From Pseudomonadota bacterium (GTDB lineage Bacteria; Pseudomonadota; Gammaproteobacteria; Steroidobacterales; Steroidobacteraceae), in assembly GCA_018241445.1 (NCBI GenBank), contig JAFEDT010000004.1, positions 248,001 to 312,000 on the forward strand: a stretch of DNA of 64,000 nucleotides, in the 5' to 3' direction. A model generated the notes under the pieces. That model was not told the origin of the DNA and searched no databases. It saw only the letters and a list, made by a program, of their open reading frames with translations. The translations under genes and the position numbers were made by a program. Numbering within the stretch: position 1 is the stretch's first letter; each line of letters begins with the position of its first letter. Positions 1-9,543 of this stretch are shown piece after piece.

Positions 1-1139
1 CGCCGCACGCCCGGCAGCGTAGTCAGCGCCGCCACCAGTTCGGCCGTGCGCGCGTGCGATGCAGCCGCGGTGCGCCGCAGGCCCTCCGGCCCCATGATCG
101 ACAAGTAGATCGTGGCCGCGGTCACCAGCAGCCCCTGGTTGGTGCAGATGTTGGAAGTGGCCTTGGCGCGACGGATGTGCTGCTCGCGTGCCTGCAGGGT
201 CAGCGTGAAACCCGGCTTGCCGGCGGCATCCAGGGTACGACCGACGATGCGGCCCGGCATCTGGCGCACGTGCGCCGCCCGCGCAGTCATGAAGCCGAAG
301 TACGGCCCGCCGCCGGCGAGCGGCACGCCCAGCGGCTGCCCCTCGCCCACCGCGACATCCACGCCGGTACCACCCCACTGACCGGGTGGCTTCAGCAGGG
401 CCAGTGAGGTGGGATTGACGACCGCGATCACGAAGGTGCCGCGCGCCTGCGCCCACCGGGTAAGCGCATCGACATCTTCCAGGCGCCCGAAGAAGTTCGG
501 CTGCTGGATGACCAGCGCTGTGACGTCCTGGGAATCGAAGCGGCGCAGCGACTCGGCCGGGGTGATGCCCTCGGCGGTGCAGTACGGCAGCTCCTCGAAC
601 TGCAAGCCCTGGTTGCCGGTCGCCGCACGCGCCACCTTGCGGTAGTGGGGATGCACGGTGGTTGGCAACAGGATGCGCGCCGCCTGCGACTTACGGTTGG
701 CCCGCACCGCCATCAGCGCCGCTTCCGCCAGCGCGGAAGCGCCGTCATACAGCGAGGCATTGGCGACCTCCATGCCGGTCAGGCGCGAGATCATGCTCTG
801 GAACTCGTAGATCACCTGCAGGGTGCCCTGGCTCGCCTCGGCCTGGTAAGGCGTGTAGGCGCTGTAGAACTCCCCGCGGGTGGTGATGCCCCACACCGCC
901 GCGGGAATGTGGTGCTCGTAGGCGCCGGCGCCGATGAAATTCAGCGGCACGCCGTCGGCGCGCGCCCTTTCGCTCATCAGGCGGCCGACCTGCATCTCGT
1001 TGAGCGCCTCCGGTACTCCCGCGAGTGCCCCGATGCGCAGTTCGGGCGGAATCTCGTCGAACAACTCGTCGATGCTGCCGGCGCCGATGGCCTGCAGCAT
1101 CGCCGTCACGTCTGCCGGCGTGTGCGGGATGAATGCCAT
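1..1139 (-). CDS. gcvPA: Glycine dehydrogenase (decarboxylating) subunit 1, 3' end cut by window
   Basis: N-terminal-half subunit of the split P-protein of the glycine cleavage system. With GcvPB it decarboxylates glycine and passes the aminomethyl group to lipoyl-GcvH in the cytoplasm. The translation starts [11 protein letters not shown] and shows family motifs such as [26 protein letters not shown] and [11 protein letters not shown]. About 379 residues are visible; the family is near 450, so the C-terminus lies outside the window. The start codon overlaps the gcvH stop by one base (TGATG), implying translational coupling. The PLP lysine would be in GcvPB, presumably just downstream and not visible. 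A fused GcvP is excluded because the visible part is the N-terminal half in its own short-gene context; the split itself is inferred from family resemblance to GcvPA. Confidence 0.9.
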   Translation of the reverse strand, partial: MAFIPHTPADVTAMLQAIGAGSIDELFDEIPPELRIGALAGVPEALNEMQVGRLMSERARADGVPLNFIGAGAYEHHIPAAVWGITTRGEFYSAYTPYQAEASQGTLQVIYEFQSMISRLTGMEVANASLYDGASALAEAALMAVRANRKSQAARILLPTTVHPHYRKVARAATGNQGLQFEELPYCTAEGITPAESLRRFDSQDVTALVIQQPNFFGRLEDVDALTRWAQARGTFVIAVVNPTSLALLKPPGQWGGTGVDVAVGEGQPLGVPLAGGGPYFGFMTARAAHVRQMPGRIVGRTLDAAGKPGFTLTLQAREQHIRRAKATSNICTNQGLLVTAATIYLSIMGPEGLRRTAAASHARTAELVAALTTLPGVR

Positions 1140-1537
1140 CAGCCGCCCTCCGCGTCCTGGACTTTCTGGTATTGCGCCGCCGACAGCAGGCCCGCGGCCG
1201 CCAGCGCCTCCGCCGCCACGCGCATGCGGTACAGCCAGCCGGCGCCGTAGCAGTCGCTGTTGACGGTCTCGGGCGCATCGGCGAGCGCCGGGTTGCCGGC
1301 GATGACCTCGCCGGCGAAGGGCGCATAGACGTCGGAAGCCGCCTTCACCGATTCCACCACCGCGCAGGACTCGCCGGCCTTGACCTGGCGGCCCGCCTGC
1401 GGCACCTCGACGAACACCAGGTCGCCCAGGGAATGCTGGGCGTGATCGGTGATGCCGATCTCCAGCGTGCCGTCAGCAAGGGTGCGGATCCACTCGTGGG
1501 ACGCGGTGTACTTGAGATCGGCGGGAACTTGGCTCAT
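1139..1537 (-). CDS. gcvH: Glycine cleavage system H protein
   Basis: Lipoyl carrier protein that shuttles the aminomethyl group between the P, T and L proteins. It is 132 residues, normal for the family. The lipoylation lysine lies in [12 protein letters not shown], preceded by the conserved stretch [13 protein letters not shown] chose the ATG at 1537 ([16 protein letters not shown]) rather than the in-frame upstream codon at 1564. It has a GAGGA Shine-Dalgarno a few bases upstream and matches the family N-terminus. It is the middle gene of the gcvT-gcvH-gcvPA operon, 57 bp after gcvT, and overlaps gcvPA by one base. Confidence 0.95.
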   Translation of the reverse strand: MSQVPADLKYTASHEWIRTLADGTLEIGITDHAQHSLGDLVFVEVPQAGRQVKAGESCAVVESVKAASDVYAPFAGEVIAGNPALADAPETVNSDCYGAGWLYRMRVAAEALAAAGLLSAAQYQKVQDAEGG

Positions 1538-1594
1538 GGGTTGGTCCTCGCAGGGATTGTTCATTGGAGCGGAAGTGGGTGTGGGTGGCCGGGT

Positions 1595-2692
<1,098 letters not shown>

Positions 2693-2771
2693 AGGGCACT
2701 CCCGCCGCACCTTAAGCGGGCGCGGCTCAAGACGACATGCCTCGCAGCGCCATCGTGCGCGATGGAGGACC

Positions 2772-2985
2772 TGCCGCCCTTCTGTCCTGTGACCTGAGAG
2801 ATCAGGCACCGCGATGGCGCCGCTCCCCTTCGGTGGGTGGGCCCGCGAAGGTCCACCGCTCTCCAGAAGCCCTGCGGCTCCTCGCCGCCGCCTGCCGTTC
2901 TTTTGCCTGAGCGTTTCCGGGCGGAAATTGCGCCTTCGGCGTTCCGGCCCTGCGGCCAGACCCTCTCCGGACAGACTTATTGGGC
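2772..2985 (-). ncRNA. Tandem glycine riboswitch (leader of gcvT)
   Basis: The minus-strand leader of gcvT holds two copies of the glycine aptamer signature. Aptamer I (about 2885-2980) has CCGGAGAG, GCCGAAGGCGCAA, AAACGCTCAGGCAAAAGAACGG. Aptamer II (about 2774-2872) has CTGGAGAG, CACCGAAGGGG, TCTCTCAGGTCACAGGACAGA. These are the conserved blocks of the Rfam glycine riboswitch in the tandem arrangement. The platform between aptamer II and the gcvT GTG contains a small CCATCG/CGATGG hairpin and no clear terminator, so control may be translational; that part is inference. Exact ends are approximate. Confidence 0.93.
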
Positions 2986-2992
2986 GGGGAGA

Positions 2993-3022
2993 ATCATAGC
3001 AGCCCGCGCCGGGCTTGCCCAA
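2993..3022 (-). promoter_or_regulatory. Putative sigma70 promoter of the gcv operon
   Basis: On the minus strand a -10 TATGAT (2993-2998) and a -35 TTGGGC (3017-3022) are separated by 18 bp. This places the transcript start near 2986, immediately before the first riboswitch aptamer. The promoter overlaps the upstream region of divergent ispG. Confidence 0.6.
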
Positions 3023-3041
3023 GCCACGTAGAATAGGGCTG

Positions 3042-4331
3042 ATGTCCAGCCCCCGACGCTCTTCCGCTTCCACCCGCATCGGCCCTGTGCGCCTGGGCGG
3101 CGCCGCGCCGATCGTGGTGCAGTCGATGACCAATACCGACACGGCCGACATCGAGGCGACCGTACGCCAGGTGCAGGCTTTGGTACGCGCCGGCTCGGAA
3201 CTGGTGCGGGTCACGGTGAACAGCAGCGAGGCGGCGGCGGCCGTGGCGCCGATCCGCGAGCGCCTGGAGCGCGCCGGCACCCCTGTGCCTCTGATCGGGG
3301 ATTTTCATTTCAACGGCCACAAGCTGCTGCGCGAGCACCCCGACTGCGCTGTCGCGCTGGCGAAGTACCGCATCAACCCCGGCAACGTCGGCCGCGGCAG
3401 CAAGCGCGACCCGCAGTTCGCCGAGATGATCGAGATCGCCTGCCGGCACGACAAGCCGGTGCGCATCGGCGTCAACTGGGGCAGCCTCGACGCGGACCTG
3501 CTGACCCGCATGATGGACGAGAACTCGGCGCTGCCGCAGCCGCGCGCTGCGCAGGAAGTCATGCGCAGCGCCGTGGTGCAGTCGGCGCTGCAGAGCGCAC
3601 AGCGCGCCGAGGAACTGGGCCTGCCGCACGAGCGCATCGTGTTATCGGCCAAGGTCAGCGGCGTGCAGGACCTGATCGCCATCTACCGCGACCTGGCGGC
3701 GCGCTGCGATTACGCCCTGCACCTGGGGCTGACCGAGGCCGGCATGGGCTCCAAGGGCATCGTCGCCTCCACTGCCGGCATGGCGGTCCTGCTGCAGGAG
3801 GGCATCGGCGACACCATCCGCGTCTCGCTCACCCCGCAGCCCAACGGCGACCGCACCCAGGAAGTCATCGTGGCCCAGGAGATCCTGCAGACCATGGGCC
3901 TGCGCTCCTTCACGCCGCTGGTGGTGGCCTGCCCGGGCTGCGGCCGCACGACCAGCACCTTTTTCCAGGAGCTGGCTGATCGCATCCAGTCGCATATCCG
4001 CGCGCGCATGCCGGTGTGGCGTGGTGAATATGCCGGCGTGGAGGAAATGACGGTGGCGGTGATGGGCTGCGTGGTCAACGGCCCGGGCGAGAGCAAGCAC
4101 GCCAACATCGGCATCAGCCTGCCGGGCACCGGCGAGCGGCCGGTGGCCCCGGTGTACGAGGACGGCGAGAAGACCGTGACGCTCAAGGGCGAGCGGATCG
4201 CCGAGGAATTCCAGCAGCTGGTGGAGCAGTACGTGGCGCGCCACTACGTGCGCACCGGCGGCGCGCAGGCCACGGCGAACCCCGGCAGCGCCACCGCCAG
4301 TCACATTTCGCGCACGGGGACGCAACCGTGA
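3042..4331 (+). CDS. ispG: 4-hydroxy-3-methylbut-2-en-1-yl diphosphate synthase (flavodoxin)
   Basis: Fe-S enzyme of the MEP isoprenoid pathway, converting MEcPP to HMBPP. It is 429 residues; the E. coli enzyme is about 372, the longer bacterial forms about 410-430. Signature motifs are [12 protein letters not shown] near the N-terminus, [20 protein letters not shown], and the cluster ligands CPGCGR plus a third Cys in [11 protein letters not shown] chose the ATG at 3042; an upstream in-frame TTG at 3015 would add nine residues. A TAGAAT hexamer at 3029-3034 lies 7 nt before the ATG, so the message may be leaderless. The C-terminal tail after about residue 400 is low-complexity. It overlaps the next gene by 4 bp. 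Confidence 0.95.
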   Translation: MSSPRRSSASTRIGPVRLGGAAPIVVQSMTNTDTADIEATVRQVQALVRAGSELVRVTVNSSEAAAAVAPIRERLERAGTPVPLIGDFHFNGHKLLREHPDCAVALAKYRINPGNVGRGSKRDPQFAEMIEIACRHDKPVRIGVNWGSLDADLLTRMMDENSALPQPRAAQEVMRSAVVQSALQSAQRAEELGLPHERIVLSAKVSGVQDLIAIYRDLAARCDYALHLGLTEAGMGSKGIVASTAGMAVLLQEGIGDTIRVSLTPQPNGDRTQEVIVAQEILQTMGLRSFTPLVVACPGCGRTTSTFFQELADRIQSHIRARMPVWRGEYAGVEEMTVAVMGCVVNGPGESKHANIGISLPGTGERPVAPVYEDGEKTVTLKGERIAEEFQQLVEQYVARHYVRTGGAQATANPGSATASHISRTGTQP

Positions 4332-4663
4332 CCGACCTGGCCAACCGCCACTGCCAGCCCTGCGAGGGCGGCACGGCGCCGCTCACCGCGGCCGAGGCCG
4401 CGCAACTGCTCACCCAGGTCAGCCCCGAATGGGTGCTCGCCGACGGGGCGACGCGGCTGAAGCGCGAGTTCCGATTCCGCGACTTCTACCGCACCATGAG
4501 CTTCGTGAATGCGCTGGCCCATATTGCATCCGTAGAGGACCACCACCCCGACCTGGAGGTCGGCTACAACTACTGCCGGATCTCCTATACGACCCACGCC
4601 ATCCGCGGGCTGTCGGAGAACGACTTCGTGTGCGCGGCGAGGATCGACCTGCTGCCGCGCTGA
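4328..4663 (+). CDS. phhB: 4a-hydroxytetrahydrobiopterin dehydratase (PCD/DCoH)
   Basis: Dehydrates 4a-hydroxytetrahydropterin to recycle the pterin cofactor of aromatic amino acid hydroxylases. It is 111 residues, the usual length. The family signature [15 protein letters not shown] carries the catalytic His pair, followed by [11 protein letters not shown] and [14 protein letters not shown]. It begins with GTG and overlaps the ispG stop by four bases (GTGA), so it is probably co-translated with it. No phenylalanine hydroxylase is visible, so the physiological partner is unknown; a Moco-related role described for some PCD-like proteins is possible. Confidence 0.88.
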   Translation: MTDLANRHCQPCEGGTAPLTAAEAAQLLTQVSPEWVLADGATRLKREFRFRDFYRTMSFVNALAHIASVEDHHPDLEVGYNYCRISYTTHAIRGLSENDFVCAARIDLLPR

Positions 4664-4670
4664 ACCGCGC

Positions 4671-5639
4671 TCAGGGGCGCACTGGCGGCATGGGCGCGCG
4701 CGGCGGCGCCGCCACAGCCGGCGCTGACGAATCCCGACGGATGATGCTGGTGGCCATAGTGACTACCGAGGCCAGGTCCGAAAGGTGTCCGGGCACGACC
4801 AGGGTCGTACTCTCCTTGGCCATCTTGCCGAACTGACGCACGTATTCCTCGCCAATGCGCAGCTGCATCGCCTCGATGCCGCCGCGATCGACCAGGGCCG
4901 CGCCCACACGCCGCAACCCTTCCGCGGTAGCTGTAGCAACGGCGAGAATGGCTGACGCCTGTCCGTCGGCTTCGTTGATCTGCTGCTGCTTGCTGGCCTC
5001 TGAGGCCTTGATGACGCGCTGTTTGTCGCCCTCGGCCTGATTGATCTTGGCGTCGCGCTCGCCCTCGGAGGTCAGCACCACCGCGCGCTTTTCGCGCTCG
5101 GCGCGCATCTGCTTCTCCATCGCCGACAACACGTCCTTGGGCGGAGCGATGTTCTTGATTTCGTAGCGCAGCACTTTCACGCCCCAGGCGGCGGAGGCCT
5201 TGTCCAGCTCGGCGACGATGTTGGCGTTGATCGTGGCGCGGGCCTCGAAGGTGCGGTCGAGCTCGATTTTGCCGATCTCGCTGCGCAGGTTGGTCTGGGC
5301 CAGCTGCGCTATCGCGAAGCCATAGTTGGTGATCCCGTAGGAAGCCAGGTGTGGATCGAGCACCTGCAGGTACAGGATCGCATCCACGCCGACCTGGACG
5401 TTGTCACGCGTGATGCAGATCTGCTCCGGTACGTCGAGCGCCTGTTCCTTGAGGTTGTGGCGATAGGCCACCCGCTCGACGAAGGGGATCAGGATGTGGA
5501 AGCCGGCCTGCAGGGTGCGGCTGTAGCGGCCCAGGTTTTCGACCACGTACGCGCTCTGCTGGGGAACCACCGTGGCGGTGCGCCACACCAACACAACGGC
5601 GATGAAGGCCAGGACGATGAATACGTAGGAGACAGTCAT
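4671..5639 (-). CDS. qmcA: SPFH/Band 7 (stomatin-like) membrane protein, QmcA type
   Basis: Stomatin/prohibitin-family protein, thought to scaffold membrane microdomains or modulate membrane proteases. It is 322 residues. One N-terminal transmembrane helix (about residues 3-20) is followed by the SPFH domain starting VPQQSAYVVENLGRYSRTL and a long charged coiled-coil region (KQMRAEREKRAVVLTSEGERD). The C-terminus is Pro/Ala-rich. The ATG at 5639 (MTVSYVF) is preded by GAGGGG; a longer start at 5666 lacks support. It follows an NfeD gene by 37 bp, the classic SPFH-NfeD pairing. Confidence 0.9.
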   Translation of the reverse strand: MTVSYVFIVLAFIAVVLVWRTATVVPQQSAYVVENLGRYSRTLQAGFHILIPFVERVAYRHNLKEQALDVPEQICITRDNVQVGVDAILYLQVLDPHLASYGITNYGFAIAQLAQTNLRSEIGKIELDRTFEARATINANIVAELDKASAAWGVKVLRYEIKNIAPPKDVLSAMEKQMRAEREKRAVVLTSEGERDAKINQAEGDKQRVIKASEASKQQQINEADGQASAILAVATATAEGLRRVGAALVDRGGIEAMQLRIGEEYVRQFGKMAKESTTLVVPGHLSDLASVVTMATSIIRRDSSAPAVAAPPRAPMPPVRP

Positions 5640-5676
5640 GGGGGCCCCTCGTGCGTGCCGGGGCACGCGCCAACGC

Positions 5677-6108
5677 TCAAGTGTCGGGTTGTACCAGCAG
5701 TGTCAGGTTGCTGACCGCCGTGATGCGCACGCGCGTGCCGGCGGCAATGGGTGAATCGGTGTCATTCCTGACCGTCCAGTAGGTGCCGCCGTGCTCGGCT
5801 TGGCAGGTGCCGCCTGGCGGCAGGGCCACCGCCAGCGTGAGGACGCCCTCGGGCTGGCCGGTCTTCACGGCAGGTGCGTCGTTGTGGAAGCGCTGGTAGA
5901 CACGGCTGCGGAACGCGATCATGGATACGACCACGAGGACCGCGAACAGCGCCCACTGGACCCAGGGAGCGGGTGAGGCGAGCGCCGCAAGCAGCCCGAC
6001 CGCAATTGCGGCACCACCGATGAATACCAGGTAGAACTGCGCGCTGACGAAGGCGAGTTCCGCGCCGAACAGTATCGCCCCTCCGATTATCCAGCCCCAC
6101 CAGGTCAT
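5677..6108 (-). CDS. NfeD-family membrane protein
   Basis: Short NfeD protein of 143 residues. The N-terminal half has three or four hydrophobic helices (GWIIGGAILFGAELAFV, YLVFIGGAAIAVGLLAAL, WALFAVLVVVSMIAF). The C-terminal half is the OB-fold domain ending GTRVRITAVSNLTLLVQ. It is co-transcribed with the downstream SPFH gene; such pairs act together at the membrane, but no substrate is established. A TATACT hexamer at 6115-6120 (minus) lies 6 nt before the ATG, consistent with a leaderless transcript. Confidence 0.85.
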   Translation of the reverse strand: MTWWGWIIGGAILFGAELAFVSAQFYLVFIGGAAIAVGLLAALASPAPWVQWALFAVLVVVSMIAFRSRVYQRFHNDAPAVKTGQPEGVLTLAVALPPGGTCQAEHGGTYWTVRNDTDSPIAAGTRVRITAVSNLTLLVQPDT

Positions 6109-6156
6109 GGTGTCAGTATATCCGAGGCCTGCGTGGGCAGGCGAAAGGGCCGGCGC

Positions 6157-6471
6157 TCACCACAGGCCGTTACGGCGCTGGGCGTGGCGACGCTCCCACT
6201 GACCACATTGCTGGTCAACCCACTGACTTAAAACGCGCAGCGCGTGGGGATCGATGCGACACCAGCGTATGCGCCCCCTCTTCTCGGTGTAGATGACCCC
6301 GCTCTTCTCCAGCACGCGCAGATGCTGCATGACCGCAGCCAGTGTCATGCTCATCGGCGATGCGATCTGCAGAACTGAATAGTCGCTTTCGCACAGGATC
6401 TCAACTATCTCCCGCCGCGTTGGATCGGCCAGGGCACGCAGGATGATGTCCGTTGAGCGATAGTTGAGCAT
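6157..6471 (-). CDS. ArsR-family winged-helix regulator
   Basis: Small HTH repressor of about 104 residues. The family core is ILRALADPTRREIVEILCESDYSVLQ, with a recognition helix around MSMTLAAVMQHLRVLEKSG and a wing RGRIRWCRIDP. The start is uncertain: ATG at 6471 (MLNYRSTD) has GGTGA upstream and matches the usual MLNY beginning of this subgroup; ATGs at 6483 and 6522 are in frame. I see no metal-binding ELCVC-type motif, so this is the SdpR/activator-type subgroup rather than a classical metal sensor. A 9-bp inverted repeat upstream (6558-6580) is a candidate operator. No adjacent target gene is evident. Confidence 0.85.
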   Translation of the reverse strand: MLNYRSTDIILRALADPTRREIVEILCESDYSVLQIASPMSMTLAAVMQHLRVLEKSGVIYTEKRGRIRWCRIDPHALRVLSQWVDQQCGQWERRHAQRRNGLW

Positions 6472-6522
6472 GAGCTTCACCATCTTGCGATCTGCCGCAC
6501 AACTGAGAAGCTGATGAATCAA

Positions 6523-6979
6523 CGGAATACATGCAGAAAGCGCACGATTAACCGTTAAGCGTGAAGTTATGCTTCACGCTCACAGCCAGTTTGCAACACC
6601 AGGACATCTTCGGCGCGGTACTGGCCCGGTCAGGAACACCCCGGCGCAGTAATGGCCCAGCGATGGCCCAGAGGTGGGGGATGCGCCGGTGCGCTGGGTG
6701 GTCCGGTCTCAGTGGGGAACGATGTGGCCTGACGTGGTGGCCTGAGGTGGGATTCTTGACTCCAGGAATTACCGAAGAATTCGATTCAGTGTTTCATCGT
6801 GGCTTCGGCACGACAATCTTCAGAGAAATCAGTTGCTTGCCAACCAATGCCCGCCGCCGAATAGTGAAGCCATCTCATGAATGATTGAAAAGGCGCCTAT
6901 TGCATCGGGTGCTCTGCGCTCCGGGTGCTCTCGACACCGGGCGCTCTCCCCGGTCCGCGCAACCCGTAGCCGAACACAT
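6523..6979. other. Gene-poor intergenic segment
   Basis: About 450 bp with no convincing gene. A 107-codon plus-strand frame (6561-6884) has no family features. The part 6615-6745 repeats TGGCCC/GTGGCC words (for example ACTGGCCCGGTC, AATGGCCCAG, GATGGCCCAG), as seen in termini of some insertion elements, but no transposase remnant can be read. Confidence 0.4.
6558..6580. promoter_or_regulatory. Inverted repeat, candidate operator of the ArsR gene
   Basis: Perfect 9-bp arms AGCGTGAAG and CTTCACGCT separated by 5 nt, about 90 bp upstream of the likely ArsR start. A half-site GCTTCAC recurs at the start codon region (about 6473-6479). This fits autoregulation but is inference. Confidence 0.45.
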
Positions 6980-8281
6980 CTACGAGACGCCGACTGCGCC
7001 GGCACCCCCTCGCGCCGTGCGCGGCAACTCGCCGGTGAGTCCGAGCGCCCGCTCGATGAACAGTCGTCGCAACTCCTGGCTGCGCCCAACGACTCCCATC
7101 GACCTGCGCGCCAGCAGCGCCAGCGGACCGGTGCCGTGCGACAGCAGCCTGTCGAAGGCATCGATCGACGCACTCATCAAGGCCACCTCGCTGCGACGCC
7201 AGCGCTCGTAGGCGCGCAACACGCCGAGTGCGCCCGGATCCTCGCGGCGCCGCACGGCGGCAAGCAGCAGTTCGGCGAGAGTTGCAGCGTCGGTCAGTCC
7301 CAGGTTCACACCCTGGCCCGCAAGCGGATGCACCACGTGCGCCGCGTCACCCACCAGGGCGAGGCGTGCGGACACGTAGCGGCGCGCGTCCAGCCGGCGC
7401 AACGGAAAGGCCGCGAGCGCACTGAGCAGGCGTGTCTCACCCAGTGCCAGGCCCGAAGCACGATCCAGGCGTCGCGTGAATTGCTGCGGATCCAGCGCCA
7501 GCAGTTCCCGCGCCAACTCATCGTCGGCGGACCACACGATGGAACTGGTGCCATCCACCAGCGGCAGGAAGGCCAGCGTACCGTCCGCCATGAAGCGCTG
7601 CCACGCGGTCGCCTCGTGGCTGCGCTGGGTCGCCACCGTCGCCACGATTGCCGTCTGTCCGTACGGGGCCAGGCGTGCGCCAAGTCCTGCCATCTCGCGT
7701 ACTGCCGAGCGGGCACCATCAGCACCGACCACCAGGCGCGCATTCAGCGACTCCCCGCCGGCCGACAGGCACACCACGCCCTCTGCGGCCTGCAGCGCGG
7801 TCAGTGCGGCGCTGACACGCACCACCCCACGCACGCGGCCCGCCTCCAGCAATGCCTCCTGCAGCGCGGCGTTGGTGGCGATGTAACCCAGGTTGGGCTG
7901 TCCGGCCTCCGCGGCATCGAAGGCCAGTGCGTCGGCACCGTGCGCACCGCCGCTCTCGTGCCACACACGCATGCGTTCGTAGGGCATCGGACGGGATTGC
8001 TCCAGGGCCGGCCAGGCGCCAGCCGCGCGCAGGATGTTCTCGCTGGCCCGCGAGAGCGCGACGACACGCTGCGGCGCCGGCAGGTCCCGAGACGCCGGCA
8101 TCTCCCGTGACTGCGGCGCTTCCGTCGCCGGGGCCCCGCCGCCAACGCCGGGCTCCAGCAGCACCACGCCGAGGCTCCTGCCTTGCGCGGCCGCGCCGCG
8201 CACCAGCAGCGCCGCCAGGCAGGCGCCGGCGGGTCCGCCACCCACCACAGCCACGTCGAATGTGGGAGCCACCTCAGACAT
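6980..8281 (-). CDS. UbiH/UbiI/VisC-family FAD-dependent hydroxylase
   Basis: Flavin monooxygenase of aerobic ubiquinone biosynthesis, 433 residues. The N-terminal FAD Rossmann motif is VAVVGGGPAGACLAALL; the second FAD motif is LALVGDAAHVVHPLAGQG with NLGLTDA; RLVVGADGARS is the intermediate DG motif. The ATG at 8281 (MSEVAPTF) was chosen because homology begins there; it overlaps the upstream ubiH by 8 bp. By position after ubiH it is likely the C5-hydroxylase UbiI or a UbiL/UbiM-like paralogue, which sequence reading alone cannot resolve. The loop after the first strand is enlarged with an Ala/Pro-rich insert. Confidence 0.87.
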   Translation of the reverse strand: MSEVAPTFDVAVVGGGPAGACLAALLVRGAAAQGRSLGVVLLEPGVGGGAPATEAPQSREMPASRDLPAPQRVVALSRASENILRAAGAWPALEQSRPMPYERMRVWHESGGAHGADALAFDAAEAGQPNLGYIATNAALQEALLEAGRVRGVVRVSAALTALQAAEGVVCLSAGGESLNARLVVGADGARSAVREMAGLGARLAPYGQTAIVATVATQRSHEATAWQRFMADGTLAFLPLVDGTSSIVWSADDELARELLALDPQQFTRRLDRASGLALGETRLLSALAAFPLRRLDARRYVSARLALVGDAAHVVHPLAGQGVNLGLTDAATLAELLLAAVRRREDPGALGVLRAYERWRRSEVALMSASIDAFDRLLSHGTGPLALLARRSMGVVGRSQELRRLFIERALGLTGELPRTARGGAGAVGVS

Positions 8282-9530
8282 GGAGCAACGGCAAACCGCG
8301 GGCCAGCCGCGGCGTCGGACCGCCAAAGCCGGCGCTGACCCGCGCCAGCGCGCTCTTGGCGGGCGGTGTCAGATCGAACAGCAGCAGCCCCATGTTGCGC
8401 AGCAATCCCACCCCCGGGCGGGTGCTGGAGAACAGCTTCACCAGCGAATCGGTGAAGCCGACTACGCCCCGCCGGTCGCGCGCGCGCCAGTCAGCAAACT
8501 GCTGCAATACCTGCGGGGCGCCAGGGTCCTGCGGATGATCGGCAATCACCTCGGCGAGCATGGCGGCATCGCGCAAGCCGAGATTGAACCCCTGGCCCGC
8601 GACGGGGTGCAGGGCCTGCGCCGCGTTACCGATCAGGACCGTGCGCTGTGCGGCGGTCGTGGCGGCGCGCGTGAGCTTGAGGGGATAGGAGGCGCGCCTC
8701 CCGGCACGGGTGAAGCGGCCGGCGCGCCAGCCAAACTGCTGCTGCAGTTGCGCCAACCACTGCGCGTCGGGCAATGCCAGCAACCGCTGTGCCCGCTCGG
8801 GGCTGCAGGCCCAGATTACCGCGCAACTGCCGTCCTGCAGCGGCAGGACCGCCAGCGGTCCGGCGTCGGTGAAGCGCTCGTAAGCCACGTCGCGCTGCCG
8901 GGGCTCGGTGGCGACGTTGGCGACGAGCGCCACCTGCTGGTAGTCCTCCACCTCGGCGGCGATGCCCGCCGCCGCACGCAACTGCGAGTGGGCGCCATCG
9001 GCGGCAACCGCCAGCCTGGCGCGCACCTGGCGCTCCCCGCCGTGTGGATCGCGCAGTGTGAAGCCCACCGCCGAGGCCGCCAGCTCGAAACCGCTGGCGT
9101 CCGCCGGCGCGTGCACCTGCACCCGCGCCGCCGCAGTGAGCTGCTGCCACAGCGCAGCGCCAACCCGCCGGTTGGCAACGACATAACCGAAGGCATCGAT
9201 GCCCTGCTCGGCGGCGACCAGGCGTGCGAAGCCGAAGCGGCCCGCCTCGGAGACATGGATAGTGCGGATCGCGGCCGCATCGGGGCGCAGCGCGTCCCAC
9301 ACACCCAGCCCCCCGAAGATGCGCCGGCTGGCGTTGCCCAGGGCCGTGGTGCGCTCGTCGAAACTCGGCTGCGCCTGCGAGGACAGAGGCACGCTCTCGG
9401 CCAGCAGCACCCGCAGGGGCGTCGCACCCAGGGCAACCGCCAGGCTGGCACCGACCATACCACCGCCGATGATGGCGACATCCACTTCCAGGGTGCCTGC
9501 TGCGGCGTCTGACAGGGGATCTGACGGCAT
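8274..9530 (-). CDS. ubiH: 2-octaprenyl-6-methoxyphenyl hydroxylase (UbiH-like)
   Basis: FAD-dependent ring hydroxylase of ubiquinone synthesis, 418 residues. FAD motif VAIIGGGMVGASLAVALG at residues 18-35, then SFDERTTALGNASRRIF (substrate-side signature of the family), RLAVAADGAHSQLR, and the second FAD motif TVLIGNAAQALHPVAGQG with NLGLRDA. It heads or continues the pepP-ubiH-ubiI order known from E. coli (ygfB-pepP-ubiH-ubiI), which is reproduced here exactly. It is 13 bp downstream of pepP. Confidence 0.92.
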   Translation of the reverse strand: MPSDPLSDAAAGTLEVDVAIIGGGMVGASLAVALGATPLRVLLAESVPLSSQAQPSFDERTTALGNASRRIFGGLGVWDALRPDAAAIRTIHVSEAGRFGFARLVAAEQGIDAFGYVVANRRVGAALWQQLTAAARVQVHAPADASGFELAASAVGFTLRDPHGGERQVRARLAVAADGAHSQLRAAAGIAAEVEDYQQVALVANVATEPRQRDVAYERFTDAGPLAVLPLQDGSCAVIWACSPERAQRLLALPDAQWLAQLQQQFGWRAGRFTRAGRRASYPLKLTRAATTAAQRTVLIGNAAQALHPVAGQGFNLGLRDAAMLAEVIADHPQDPGAPQVLQQFADWRARDRRGVVGFTDSLVKLFSSTRPGVGLLRNMGLLLFDLTPPAKSALARVSAGFGGPTPRLARGLPLLHV

Positions 9531-9543
9531 CCGCGCCAGAGCC

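Noticed and set aside
6561..6884. 107-codon plus-strand frame in the intergenic region
   Set aside because: No ribosome-binding site, no family features, and it begins in the ArsR inverted repeat.
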